Source: Brevundimonas mediterranea
Lineage (GTDB): Bacteria; Pseudomonadota; Alphaproteobacteria; Caulobacterales; Caulobacteraceae
Direction: 5' to 3'
DNA length: 64,000 nucleotides
Assembly (NCBI RefSeq): GCF_014196125.1
Contig: NZ_JACIDA010000002.1
Location: 62,001 to 126,000 of the forward strand
The notes below the pieces were generated by a model. It was not told the origin of the DNA and made no database searches. It saw only the letters and a list, made by a program, of their open reading frames with translations. The position numbers and the translations under genes are program-made. Below, piece by piece: positions 8,091 through 16,866 of this stretch; position 1 is the first letter of the stretch, and the number at the start of each line of letters is the position of its first letter.

Positions 8091-9320
8091 ATGAATCGAT
8101 GGCTGTTCCTGTGGCGCAAGACGCGGCGCCAACTGTGGGTGCGGGCGACCGCCTACGCCGTCTTCGGCTTGGCGGCCTCGCTGCTGGCGGCGGCCCTGTC
8201 GCCCTGGGTGCCCCAAGACATGGCCGAGCGCCTGGGCGGAGAATCGGTCGAATCCATTCTGACCATACTGGCGTCCAGCCTGCTGGGCGTCGCGACCTTT
8301 TCGGTCGGGGCCATGGTGACGGCCTATACGTCGGTGTCGTCCGCCGCCAGCCCCAGGGTCGCGGCCCTGGTGACCAGCGACGAGGAAACCCAGAAGTCGC
8401 TGGCGACCTTCGTCGGCGCCTTCCTGTACGCCGTCGTGTCGGTGACGGCGATCAACGCCCATTATTACGGCCAGAACGGCCGGGCGATCCTGTTCCTGTT
8501 CAGCCTGGCCATGGTCGGGCTGGTGGCGTTTCGCCTGCTGGCCTGGATCAACCGCCTGTCCCGCCTGGCGCGGGTCGGGCACATGATCGAGCTGGTCGAG
8601 TCCTATGCGCGGGATGCGCTGGAACAGCGCCGTGACCTTCCGCGACTGGGCGGCCGGGCGGGCGGCCTGGAAAACGGCGCCGTCGTCGTCGCCCCCGCCA
8701 CCGGCTATGTCCAGAACGTCGATCCCGACCGGCTTCAGACCCTGGCCGAGGCGCGCGACTGTCAGGTCGAGGTCGTGGCTGCGCCGGGCGCCTTCGTGCG
8801 GCGCGGCGGGGTGCTGGCGCGCATCAGCCTGACCGCCTGCGACGACACGGCGCAGGCCGACTTCTGCTCGGCCTTCGCCTTGGGCGATTCCCGGTCCTAT
8901 GATCAGGATCCGCGTTTCGGCCTGATCGTGCTGGGGGAGATCGCCGCCAAGGCCCTGTCTCCCGGCGTCAACGATCCCGGAACGGCGATCCAGATCATCG
9001 GCGCGGGCGTCCGCCTGCTGGACGTCTGGACGGGCGACGCCTGTCCGGAAAAACAGCCCCCGCATCGCGACCGGCTGTTCGTGCCGGGAATCGCCGAAGC
9101 GGATCTGCTGGACGATGTTTTCGGACCGGTGGCCCGTTACGGGGCCGGAGACGTCGCCGTCGCCGTGCGGCTTCAGAAGGGCCTGAAGGCTCTGGCGACG
9201 ACGCCGGCCCTGGCCGGGGCGGTGGAGGTTCTGGCCCGCGAGGCGCTGGACAGATCGCGCGTCGCCCTGCCGATCGCCGCCGATGTCGCACGGGTCGAGG
9301 CGGCGGCCGAGGCCGGCTGA
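8091..9320 (+). CDS. DUF2254 family integral membrane protein
   Basis: 409 residues. Four predicted membrane helices lie in the first 155 residues (about 18-38, 59-85, 104-123 and 131-152), followed by a large soluble part that ends in the cytoplasm if the N-terminus is inside. This layout and the DEETQKSLATFVGAF segment match DUF2254. Function is unknown. The ATG is preceded by GGGAGG. The gene lies 106 bases before phnC on the same strand and could be co-transcribed, but nothing links it to phosphorus uptake. Confidence 0.82.
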   Translation: MNRWLFLWRKTRRQLWVRATAYAVFGLAASLLAAALSPWVPQDMAERLGGESVESILTILASSLLGVATFSVGAMVTAYTSVSSAASPRVAALVTSDEETQKSLATFVGAFLYAVVSVTAINAHYYGQNGRAILFLFSLAMVGLVAFRLLAWINRLSRLARVGHMIELVESYARDALEQRRDLPRLGGRAGGLENGAVVVAPATGYVQNVDPDRLQTLAEARDCQVEVVAAPGAFVRRGGVLARISLTACDDTAQADFCSAFALGDSRSYDQDPRFGLIVLGEIAAKALSPGVNDPGTAIQIIGAGVRLLDVWTGDACPEKQPPHRDRLFVPGIAEADLLDDVFGPVARYGAGDVAVAVRLQKGLKALATTPALAGAVEVLAREALDRSRVALPIAADVARVEAAAEAG

Positions 9321-9426
9321 ACGGGTCGGGTCTGGACGAGATTGCGCCTGCCGTGCGATTAAGACTTGCCCAGAAGCCTTTGTCGCGTCATGCGGCGCCC
9401 GTTCGCCACAGCCTCCCAGCGAGTTC

Positions 9427-10236
9427 ATGACCTCATCCGCAGCCGCCGTCGCCCCCGGGCTTGTTCTGGCGCGTGACGTGTCGAAGACTTTCGGATCGCG
9501 AAAGGCGCTGGACGGCGTCTCGATCTCCGTGGCCTCGGGCGAGATGGTCGCCCTGATCGGTCCGTCGGGATCGGGCAAGTCCACCCTCCTGCGCTCCATC
9601 ACCGGCCTGCAGTCGATCGATCCCGGCAAGGGGACGATCAGCGTCTTTGGTGAAACCGTCCAGAAGGACGGGCGCGTCACCGGCGCCGTGCGCCAGGCGC
9701 GCGGCAAGCTGGGCATGATCTTCCAGCAGTTCAATCTGGTCGGGCGTCTGAGCCTGTTCTCCAATGTCATGCTGGGCGCCCTGGGGCGTCTGCCGGCCTG
9801 GCAGGGTCTGCTGGGCCTATGGCCCCAGGCCGACAAGGATCGCGCCATGGCGGCCCTGCACCGGGTCGGCGTCAGCGACTACGCCGGGCAGCGCGCCAAC
9901 ACCCTGTCGGGCGGCCAGCAGCAGCGTGGCGCCATCGCCCGCGCCATTGTTCAGGGCGCCAAGGCCATCCTGGCCGACGAACCCGTCGCCTCGCTGGACC
10001 CGGTATCCGCCCGCAAGGTGATGGAACTGATGGTCGAGTTGAACCGCCGCGACGGCATGGGGGTGATCGTCACCCTGCACCAGGTCGACTACGCCATCCG
10101 CTACTGCGACCGCGTCATCGCCCTGCAGGGCGGCAAGATCGTCTATGACGGCCCCGCTACAGGCCTGGATCAACAGCGCCTGATCGATATCTACGGTCCT
10201 GAATTCGAGGACGCGTTCTGGGAGACCAAGGCATGA
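9427..10236 (+). CDS. phnC: Phosphonate/phosphate-ester ABC transporter ATPase
   Basis: 269 residues. Walker A GPSGSGKST is at 45-53, the Q-loop FQQFN near 100, the signature LSGGQQQR near 160-167, and Walker B reads AILADEPVASLDP. These match PhnC-type ATPases. It would energise uptake by PhnD and PhnE, encoded immediately downstream with an ATGA overlap. The ATG at 9427 gives the expected family N-terminus. No C-P lyase genes are in the window, so the imported substrate may be phosphonate, phosphite or phosphate. Confidence 0.93.
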   Translation: MTSSAAAVAPGLVLARDVSKTFGSRKALDGVSISVASGEMVALIGPSGSGKSTLLRSITGLQSIDPGKGTISVFGETVQKDGRVTGAVRQARGKLGMIFQQFNLVGRLSLFSNVMLGALGRLPAWQGLLGLWPQADKDRAMAALHRVGVSDYAGQRANTLSGGQQQRGAIARAIVQGAKAILADEPVASLDPVSARKVMELMVELNRRDGMGVIVTLHQVDYAIRYCDRVIALQGGKIVYDGPATGLDQQRLIDIYGPEFEDAFWETKA

Positions 10237-11261
10237 GCCAGTTTCAAGCGTCCTTGACGCGCCGCTTCATGTCCAAGGCCGGGGCCGCCGCAATGGGCGC
10301 CGCGATGATCCTGGGTCTCGCCTCGTGCGGCGGGGGCGACGAGAAGACGGCCGTCGGCGCCATGCCGGCGGAACTGACCTTCTCCATCCTGTCGGCCGAG
10401 GGCCAGGCCTCTTCGGGCCCGCTGTGGCAGCCGCTGCTGGACGATATGTCCAAGGCCGTCGGCGTGCCGGTGAAACCCTTCTTCGCAGGCAACTACAATG
10501 TCCTGATCGAGGCCATGCGGTTCAACCAGACCCAGGTGGCCTGGTTCTCGGCCAAGCCGGCCCTGGAAGCCGTGGACCGCGCCCAGGGCGAGGTCATCGC
10601 CCGCATCGTCGATCCCGAGGGTCGCGACAGCTACACCTCGACCCTGATCGTGCGCAAAGGCTCGGGCGTCACGCTGGACAAGGTGCTGGCCTGCGGCAAG
10701 CAGTATGACTTCGGCATCGGCGACGCCCAGTCCACCTCGGGCACGCTGGCCCCGCTGACCTTCCTGTTCAATCCGCGCGGCATCGTGCCGGCCCAGTGCT
10801 TCAAGACCGTGCGCTCGGCCAGCCACCAGGCCAACGCCTTTGCTGTCGCCACCGGCGTGGTTGACGTGGCCACCTCCAACTCGGTCAACACCGTCTTCAT
10901 GCGCCGCGAGAACCCGCAGCTGGCCTCGCAGATCGAGGACATCTGGGTGTCGCCGCCGATCCCGGAATCCGGCATCGTCATCCGCGAGGATCTGGATCCG
11001 GCGCTGAAGGAGAAGCTGCGCAGCTTCTTCCTGACCTACGGCCAGGGCCAGGGCCCCGAGGCCGAGCGCCAGCGTCAGGTGCTGGCGGGCCTGAACTATT
11101 CGATGTTCCGCGCCGCCGACGATTCCTATCTGGACCCGGTGCGCGAGATGGTCGCCGACCAGAAGCTGACCGAAGCCAAGGCCAAGAACGACCCGGCCGG
11201 CGTCGCCGCCGCCGAGCGCGACCTGGCCGCCCTGCGCGCCAAGCGTGAGGTCCAGCCTTGA
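10233..11261 (+). CDS. phnD: Phosphonate ABC transporter substrate-binding lipoprotein
   Basis: 342 residues. The N-terminus has an RR pair (TRRFMSKAG), a hydrophobic stretch and the lipobox LASC with C32 as the lipidated cysteine, so it is a periplasmic lipoprotein, possibly exported by Tat. The mature part matches PhnD (FSILSAEGQ, ligand-contact region DAQSTSGTLAPLTFL). Its ATG overlaps the phnC stop (ATGA), which indicates coupled translation. Confidence 0.92.
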   Translation: MSQFQASLTRRFMSKAGAAAMGAAMILGLASCGGGDEKTAVGAMPAELTFSILSAEGQASSGPLWQPLLDDMSKAVGVPVKPFFAGNYNVLIEAMRFNQTQVAWFSAKPALEAVDRAQGEVIARIVDPEGRDSYTSTLIVRKGSGVTLDKVLACGKQYDFGIGDAQSTSGTLAPLTFLFNPRGIVPAQCFKTVRSASHQANAFAVATGVVDVATSNSVNTVFMRRENPQLASQIEDIWVSPPIPESGIVIREDLDPALKEKLRSFFLTYGQGQGPEAERQRQVLAGLNYSMFRAADDSYLDPVREMVADQKLTEAKAKNDPAGVAAAERDLAALRAKREVQP

Positions 11262-12148
11262 CCGAAGCCAGCCTCGACATGGCGGCCAAGGGCGGCGTCG
11301 CCCCGACCGCCATTCCCTCGGCGCCGACCAAGTCGCTGTCGGCCACCCTGTTCGACCTGATGCTGTGGGGCGGTCTGGCGATCATCCTGATCGCCAGTTT
11401 CGGCAAGGTGGACATGCAGAATTTCGGCCGGCTGTTCTCAGGCTCGTCGAACATCTCCACCTATGGCGCCGACCTGCTGCGGCCCGACTGGGGCGCCATC
11501 TTCCCGCCCGGAGACTTCTGGACCTCGTTCACCCATGTCTTCACCCAGCCGACGACCAGTCTGGCGGGCCAGATGTGGCTGACGGTGCAGATCGCCCTGT
11601 GGGGCACCTTCCTGGCCGTCTTCATCGCCCTGCCCCTCAGCCTGATGGCGTCGCGCAACATCGCGCCCGGCTGGATGGTCTTCATCGTGCGCCGGTTCAT
11701 GGACCTGCTGCGTTCGATCCCCGACCTGGTCATCGCCACCCTGTTCATCGTCGCCGTGGGCCTGGGCCCGTTGGCCGGCGTGCTGGCCCTGGCGCTGAAC
11801 ACCGGCGGGGTCCTGGCCAAGCTGTTCTCCGAAGCGGTCGAGTCGATCGACAAGGGACCGGTCGAGGGCGTGCGCGCCACGGGCGCCGGCAAGCTGCACG
11901 AGATCGTCTGGGGCGTCTTCCCCCAGGTGGCGCCGCTGTGGACCTCGTTCGCCCTGTATCGGTTCGAATCCAACAGCCGCGCGGCCACCGTGCTGGGCCT
12001 GATCGGCGCCGGCGGCATCGGCCAGACCCTGTTCGAAAGCATCCAGGCCTTCGACTATAGCCGCGTCGCCGCCATCGCCATCGTCATCGTGGTCGCCGTG
12101 ACCCTGATCGACACCCTTTCCCAGGTCATGCGCAAACGCCTGCTGTAA
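11258..12148 (+). CDS. phnE: Phosphonate ABC transporter permease
   Basis: 296 residues. It starts with TTG overlapping the phnD stop (TTGA); a later ATG at 11279 is an alternative. Membrane helices lie near 35-50, 110-135, 155-185 and 245-290. The EAA-like loop contacting the ATPase reads EGVRATGAGKLHEIVWGVFP. One permease is expected for a PhnCDE importer. The chain of 4-base overlaps across phnCDE shows a tight operon. Confidence 0.93.
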   Translation: MTEASLDMAAKGGVAPTAIPSAPTKSLSATLFDLMLWGGLAIILIASFGKVDMQNFGRLFSGSSNISTYGADLLRPDWGAIFPPGDFWTSFTHVFTQPTTSLAGQMWLTVQIALWGTFLAVFIALPLSLMASRNIAPGWMVFIVRRFMDLLRSIPDLVIATLFIVAVGLGPLAGVLALALNTGGVLAKLFSEAVESIDKGPVEGVRATGAGKLHEIVWGVFPQVAPLWTSFALYRFESNSRAATVLGLIGAGGIGQTLFESIQAFDYSRVAAIAIVIVVAVTLIDTLSQVMRKRLL

Positions 12149-12245
12149 CGGCCGGCGATGCGGGCGCCGTGTCCGGGACGCAGGAAAAACAGTCACACTC
12201 GTCTGGTCTAACCGTCGTGAAATCGATGCTCAGGGAGATCTTCCA

Positions 12246-13313
12246 ATGATCCGCACACTGAAACTGGCGACGGCGGCCGCCGCCCTTCTGGCCCTGGCGG
12301 CCTGCGGCGACGGCTCCGGCGGCGGGAGCTCGGGCGCCCGTTCGGGCATCTGGTCGGCCGGTTCGTCGACCGTCTTCCCCTTCGCTACCCGCGTGGCCGA
12401 GAATTTCGCCCGCACCGCCGGCGGCGCCGCGCCCCGCGTCGAATCCCTGGGCACCGGCGGCGGCATCCAGGCCTTCTGCCAGGGCGTCGGCCCGAACACC
12501 CCGGACATCGCCAACGCCTCGCGTCCGATGAAGGCGTCGGAATTCGACCTGTGCCAGAAGAACGGCGTCACCGACATCGTCGAGATCAAGATCGGCTTTG
12601 ACGGCATCGTCGTCGCCACCGCCCGCAACGGCAACGGCTTCAACTTCGAACTGAACGACCTGTACGAGGGCCTGGCCAAGGAAGTGCCCGGCCCCGACGG
12701 CCAGTTCATCGCCAACCCGGCCAAGACCTGGAACGAGGTCAACAAGGGCCTGCCGAACCAGCGGATCCAGGTCTATGGCCCGCCGCCCACCTCGGGCACG
12801 CGCGACGCCTTCCTGGAGCTGGGCATGACGCCGGGCGCCAAGCTGGTGCCCGCCGCCGCCGCCGTGGAAAAGGCCGACAAGGACCGGTTCGAGGCCCTGG
12901 CCCACACCCTGCGCGAAGACGGCGCCTGGATCGACTCGGGCGAGAACGACAACGCCATCGTCCAGACCCTGACCCGCACCCCCGGCTCGCTGGGCGTGTT
13001 CGGCTATTCCTTCCTGGAACAGAACCTGGACACGGTGAAGGCCGAGACCATCGACGGCGTCACCCCCAACGCCGACACCATCGCCAGCGGCGAATACCCG
13101 CTGTCGCGCAGCCTCTTCATCTATGTGAAGAAGGCCCATATCGGCGTGATCCCCGGCCTGCAGCAGTATATTCAGGAGTTCCTGTCGGAAGGCGCCGCAG
13201 GCAAGGGCGGCTATCTGGCCGACCGCGGCCTGATCCCGCTGCCCGAAGACCAACTGGTCGCCCAGCGCGCGACCGCATCGGCCATGACCCCGATGCAGCG
13301 GCCTGCCAAGTAA
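12246..13313 (+). CDS. pstS: PstS-like phosphate-binding lipoprotein
   Basis: 355 residues. The lipobox LAAC places the lipidated cysteine at C20. Phosphate-contact motifs are AGSSTVFPF near residue 40 and PPPTSGTRDAF near 180. It binds phosphate in the periplasm for a PstCAB importer, but pstC, pstA and pstB are not here. The gene follows phnE by 97 bases on the same strand. Separate location of pstS from pstCAB is known in Caulobacterales. AGGGAGAT precedes the ATG. No clear Pho box is seen in the gap. Confidence 0.9.
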   Translation: MIRTLKLATAAAALLALAACGDGSGGGSSGARSGIWSAGSSTVFPFATRVAENFARTAGGAAPRVESLGTGGGIQAFCQGVGPNTPDIANASRPMKASEFDLCQKNGVTDIVEIKIGFDGIVVATARNGNGFNFELNDLYEGLAKEVPGPDGQFIANPAKTWNEVNKGLPNQRIQVYGPPPTSGTRDAFLELGMTPGAKLVPAAAAVEKADKDRFEALAHTLREDGAWIDSGENDNAIVQTLTRTPGSLGVFGYSFLEQNLDTVKAETIDGVTPNADTIASGEYPLSRSLFIYVKKAHIGVIPGLQQYIQEFLSEGAAGKGGYLADRGLIPLPEDQLVAQRATASAMTPMQRPAK

Positions 13314-13395
13314 GGCGGAACCGACGGCCGTCCTGCCCCTTCTTTCGCCGGTCCGCACCGGCTAAGAGGGGCGGGATAGCTGTCAGGATTCATTG

Positions 13396-14274
13396 ATGAC
13401 CACCAAGCACGCGCGTCTGCGCAAGGCCGTTCTGCCCGTCGCGGGCCTCGGCACCCGCGTTCTTCCCGGCACCAAGACCACGCCCAAGGAACTGCTGAAC
13501 GTCGTCGATCGGCCGATTCTGTCCTATATCGTGGAAGAAGCCCGCGAAGCCGGGATCGAACACATCGTCTTCGTCACCGGCCGCTCCAAGGGCGCCATCG
13601 AGGACTATTTCGATCACCAGATCGAGCTTGAGGCCCAACTGCTGGCCAAGGGCAAGATCGAGATCCTCGAAATGATGAACGCCGAGCTCGCCTCGGCCGG
13701 CGAGATGAGCTTCACCCGCCAGATGCAGCCCAAGGGGCTGGGCCACGCCGTCTGGTGCGCCCGCGACATCATCGGCGACGAACCCTTCGCCGTCATCCTG
13801 CCCGACGTCATCGTCGATTCGCAGCCAGGCGCCCTGAAACAGCTGGCCGAGGTCTATGCCGAGACCGGCGGCAACATCATCGGCGTGGAATCTGTCGACG
13901 TCGAACAGGCCCACAAATACGGCATCGTCGATCCGGTCCGCCGTCAGGGCAACCGGATCGAGATGAAGGGGATGGTCGAGAAGCCCGCCCCCGGCACGGC
14001 GCCGTCCAATCTGTCGATCTCGGGCCGCTACATACTTCAGCCGGAAATCTTCGATCTGCTGGAAACCCAGGAGAAGGGCGCCGGGGGCGAGATCCAGCTG
14101 ACCGACGCCATGGCCCGCCTGATGGAGCGCCAGGCCTTCACCGCCGTCGAATACGCGGGCGTCACCCACGACTGCGGCGACAAGATCGGCCTGCTGCGCG
14201 CCAATGTGGCCCTGGCCCTGAAACGCCCCGACCTGGGCGAGGCGGCGCGGGCGGCGATTTCGGCCCTGCTGTAA
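13396..14274 (+). CDS. galU: UTP-glucose-1-phosphate uridylyltransferase
   Basis: 292 residues. It makes UDP-glucose for envelope polysaccharides and lipids. The nucleotide-binding N-terminus (VAGLGTRVLPGTKTTPKELL, partly) and the metal/substrate segments (KGLGHAVWCARDIIGDEPF; MVEKPAPG) are those of bacterial GalU. The ATG at 13396 was preferred to a TTG one codon earlier. It is monocistronic by position, followed by a hairpin at 14290-14314. Confidence 0.95.
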   Translation: MTTKHARLRKAVLPVAGLGTRVLPGTKTTPKELLNVVDRPILSYIVEEAREAGIEHIVFVTGRSKGAIEDYFDHQIELEAQLLAKGKIEILEMMNAELASAGEMSFTRQMQPKGLGHAVWCARDIIGDEPFAVILPDVIVDSQPGALKQLAEVYAETGGNIIGVESVDVEQAHKYGIVDPVRRQGNRIEMKGMVEKPAPGTAPSNLSISGRYILQPEIFDLLETQEKGAGGEIQLTDAMARLMERQAFTAVEYAGVTHDCGDKIGLLRANVALALKRPDLGEAARAAISALL

Positions 14275-14289
14275 GAACAGACCGACGAT

Positions 14290-14314
14290 CTCCCTCCCCC
14301 TGCGGGGGTGGGAG
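14290..14314. terminator. GC-rich hairpin after galU
   Basis: CTCCC-T-CCCCC, loop TGC, GGGGG-T-GGGAG, then AAAA. It may stop galU transcription, though it lacks a T-run on the + strand. The same type of CTCCCTCCCC/GGGGTGGGAG hairpin is a common intergenic repeat in alphaproteobacteria. Confidence 0.5.
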
Positions 14315-14375
14315 AAAAGTTGAGCCTGCCGCCGCCGCCTGCTAACCCTCCGCGCAAATCATCAGGAGACGTATC

Positions 14376-15194
14376 ATGGCCGCTTCCGAAGGCTGGAACA
14401 TGCCGACCGGCGAACTCATGAAGGGCAAGAAGGGCCTGATCATGGGGGTGGCGAACGCCAATTCGATCGCCTGGGGCATCGCCTCGCAACTGGCGGCCCA
14501 AGGCGCCGAACTGGCCTTCACCTATATGGGCGAAGGGCTGGAGCGTCGCGTGCGCCCCTTGGCCGAGAGCGTGGGCGCCAGGCTGCTGATCCAGGCCGAC
14601 GTCACCGACGACGCCTCGATGGACGCCGCCTTCGCCGAGCTGGAAAAAGAGTTCGGCACGATCGACTTCGTCGTCCACTCGGTCGCCTTCGCCAACAAGG
14701 ACGAGTTGAAGGGGTCGTTCGTCGAGAACACCAGCCGCGACAGCTTCCTACTGGCCATGAACATCTCGGCCTTCAGCTTCGTGGACGTGGCCAAGCGCGC
14801 GTCGAAACTGATGCCGAACGGCGGGTCGATGATCACCATGACCTACCTCGGCTCGGAACGGGCGATCCCCAACTACAACACCATGGGCGTGGCCAAGGCG
14901 GCGCTGGAGGCGGCGACCCGCTATATCGCCCGCGACCTGGGGCCCAAGGGCATCCGCGTCAACGCCATCTCGGCCGGCGCCATGCGCACCCTGTCGCTGG
15001 CCGGCATCTCGGGCGGCCGCGGCATGATCAGCCAGGGCCGCGCCATGTCGGCCATGAAGGAAGACACCTCGATGGAAGGCGTCGCCGGGGCCGCCCTGTG
15101 GCTGTGCTCTGACCTGGGTCTGTCGACCACGGGCGAAGTCGTTCACGTCGACGCCGGCTTCCACATGATGGGTCTGGCCGGCGACGAAGAATAA
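14376..15194 (+). CDS. fabI: NADH-dependent enoyl-[ACP] reductase
   Basis: 272 residues, the reductive last step of each fatty-acid elongation round. The divergent Rossmann motif GVANANSIAWGIA and the active pair Y-x6-K (Y167 and K174 in NYNTMGVAK) are diagnostic of FabI, the triclosan-sensitive reductase type. Shine-Dalgarno AGGAG lies before the ATG. The downstream permease gene starts within about ten bases of its stop, so the two may be transcribed together. Confidence 0.96.
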   Translation: MAASEGWNMPTGELMKGKKGLIMGVANANSIAWGIASQLAAQGAELAFTYMGEGLERRVRPLAESVGARLLIQADVTDDASMDAAFAELEKEFGTIDFVVHSVAFANKDELKGSFVENTSRDSFLLAMNISAFSFVDVAKRASKLMPNGGSMITMTYLGSERAIPNYNTMGVAKAALEAATRYIARDLGPKGIRVNAISAGAMRTLSLAGISGGRGMISQGRAMSAMKEDTSMEGVAGAALWLCSDLGLSTTGEVVHVDAGFHMMGLAGDEE

Positions 15195-15204
15195 GGGGCG
15201 TCCC

Positions 15205-16389
15205 CTGTCCACTTCCGAACCGTCCGTCCCCCTGCTGACGCCGTCCGCCGTTTCGGCGGCGGCAGTGGCGACCGTCGTCGGCTTCGGCGGCACGGTGGCC
15301 CTGGTGGTGCAGGCGGGTCAGGCGCTGGGCGCCCACCCCGCCCAGATCGTGTCGATGGTCACCGCCCTGTGCCTGGGCATAGGCGTGCCGGGCATGGTGC
15401 TGAGCTGGCGACTGCGGATGCCGGTCGTCCTGGCCTGGTCGACGCCGGGGGCGGCCCTGCTGGCGGCCTCCACTCTGGGGCTGGGCTGGGCCAACGCCAT
15501 CGGCGCCTTCGTCGTGGCGGGCGTGTTGATGCTGCTGACCGGCCTGTTGCCCGTACTGGGACGGCTGGCCCAGAAGATCCCCGCCTCGGTCGCCTCGGCC
15601 ATGCTGGCGGGCGTGCTGTCGCCCTTCGTACTGAGACTGTTCAAGGTGGCGCCCGACGAGCTGACCTTGGCGGCCGGCCTGCTGGCCGTCTTCATCGTCG
15701 TGCGCCGCCTGTGGCCCGCCTGGGCCCTGCCCGCCGTCCTGGGCGCGGCTTTCGTCGTGCTGATGCTCAGGAACCAGATCGGCCTGCCGCCGGGGACCGG
15801 CCTGTTCGGGACGCTGTCGCCCGTCATCCCCGCCTTTGACTGGAAGGTCGCCGCCAGTCTGGGCCTGCCGTTGTTCCTGGTGACGCTGGCGTCGCAGAAC
15901 CTGCCGGGCCTGGTGGTGTTGCGGGCCGCCGGATATGCGCCGCCGGCGAACCTCCTGATCCTGGCGACGGGCCTGACCAGCGTGATCGCCGCGCCGTTCG
16001 GGGCGCACGGAGTCAATCTGGCCGCCATAACCGCCGCCCTCTGCACCGGGCCGGACGCCCACCCGGATCCGGCGCGACGCTGGATCGTCGGGGTGATCTA
16101 TGGCGGTTTCTATATCCTGGTGGCGCTGTTCGCGGCGCCTCTGGCGGGGCTGTTCATCGCCATGCCGCCGGCGGTGCTGGCCATCATCACGGGCCTGGCC
16201 TTGATCGCCGCCCTGACGGGCGCGCTGGTCGCCATGCTGGCCAAGGCCGACGAGCGCGAAGCCGCCGTCCTGACCTTCGCCGCCACCGGATCGGGGATCG
16301 CCCTGTTCGGCATAGGCTCGGCCTTCTGGGGCCTGGTCGTCGGCTTCGCGGCCCTGGGCGCGCTGCGCTGGATCAGACCGAAAGCCTGA
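15205..16389 (+). CDS. BenE-like benzoate/H+ symporter family permease (CTG start proposed)
   Basis: About 394 residues with roughly 11-12 hydrophobic helices. The sequence matches the BenE family (GVPGMVLSWRLRMPVVLAWSTPGAALL; LPGLVVLRAAGY; ITAALCTGPDAHPDPARRW). No ATG, GTG or TTG gives a full N-terminus: the first such codon, GTG at 15265, lies inside the first helix. A CTG at 15205 is in frame, six bases after AAGGGG, and begins STSEPSVPLLTPSAVSAA, a normal family N-terminus. The substrate is uncertain, since no aromatic catabolic genes are nearby. Confidence 0.8.
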   Translation: MSTSEPSVPLLTPSAVSAAAVATVVGFGGTVALVVQAGQALGAHPAQIVSMVTALCLGIGVPGMVLSWRLRMPVVLAWSTPGAALLAASTLGLGWANAIGAFVVAGVLMLLTGLLPVLGRLAQKIPASVASAMLAGVLSPFVLRLFKVAPDELTLAAGLLAVFIVVRRLWPAWALPAVLGAAFVVLMLRNQIGLPPGTGLFGTLSPVIPAFDWKVAASLGLPLFLVTLASQNLPGLVVLRAAGYAPPANLLILATGLTSVIAAPFGAHGVNLAAITAALCTGPDAHPDPARRWIVGVIYGGFYILVALFAAPLAGLFIAMPPAVLAIITGLALIAALTGALVAMLAKADEREAAVLTFAATGSGIALFGIGSAFWGLVVGFAALGALRWIRPKA

Positions 16390-16416
16390 TCCAGCGGCCC
16401 GGCACGCCGGGTCGCC

Positions 16417-16812
16417 TCAGTCCCGCAGCGACGCCGGGACCTGACCGCCGTTTTCCGCCAGCTTGTTCCAGACCGCCTTGGACAGGGCGGTGTTCTGCTC
16501 GGCCGAGCCGTGTTCGCCGGCGTGGACGTTCAGCTCCTCGGCCAGCTCCTTGCGGGCGGCCAGGCTGGAATCCAGATCCAGCAGCTTCAGCAGATCGACG
16601 ATGGAGGTGCGCCAGTTGCCGCCGCCGCCTCGGGATTCGGCCAGATCGCTGAGCACCGCCTCGACGTCGACCGGGGGCAGGACCGGCGCCGCCGTCGCAA
16701 TGGGCGCAGCGCCGGGCGTGGGGGGCGCGCCGCCGACGGTCGGCGACGGCGCGGGGGCCGTCTTCGGTTTGTGGCCGGTGATCTTGTTCCAGATCGAAGA
16801 GAAGATGCCCAT
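16417..16812 (-). CDS. DUF3597 domain protein
   Basis: 131 residues. N-terminus MGIFSSIWNKITGHK, then a Pro/Ala-rich linker (~20-50) and a helical domain ending in VPASLRD; this is the DUF3597 layout. The role is unknown. The C-terminal domain has weak similarity to peptidoglycan-associated domains in my view, but I would not name a function. Upstream is a near-consensus EcfG promoter, suggesting induction in the general stress response. Shine-Dalgarno AGGAG precedes the ATG. Confidence 0.82.
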   Translation of the reverse strand: MGIFSSIWNKITGHKPKTAPAPSPTVGGAPPTPGAAPIATAAPVLPPVDVEAVLSDLAESRGGGGNWRTSIVDLLKLLDLDSSLAARKELAEELNVHAGEHGSAEQNTALSKAVWNKLAENGGQVPASLRD

Positions 16813-16841
16813 CGGTCGCGCTCCTGTTGGTGTGGCGAGAC

Positions 16842-16866
16842 AACGCGACCGACAGGCGAGGGTTCA
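16842..16866 (-). promoter_or_regulatory. Near-consensus EcfG promoter for the DUF3597 gene
   Basis: On the minus strand TGAAC (16862-16866), 16 bases, then CGTT (16842-16845). The only deviation from GGAAC-N16-CGTT is the first base of the -35 element. It lies 30 bases before the DUF3597 start and overlaps the 3' end of the GST gene. Confidence 0.45.

Noticed and set aside
8007..9848. 613-codon open frame opposite DUF2254 and phnC
   Set aside because: No motif, and it spans two recognised genes.
9427..13313. C-P lyase or full Pst operon around phnCDE-pstS
   Set aside because: No phnG-M, pstC, pstA or pstB motifs occur in the window; only the importer and one binding protein are here.
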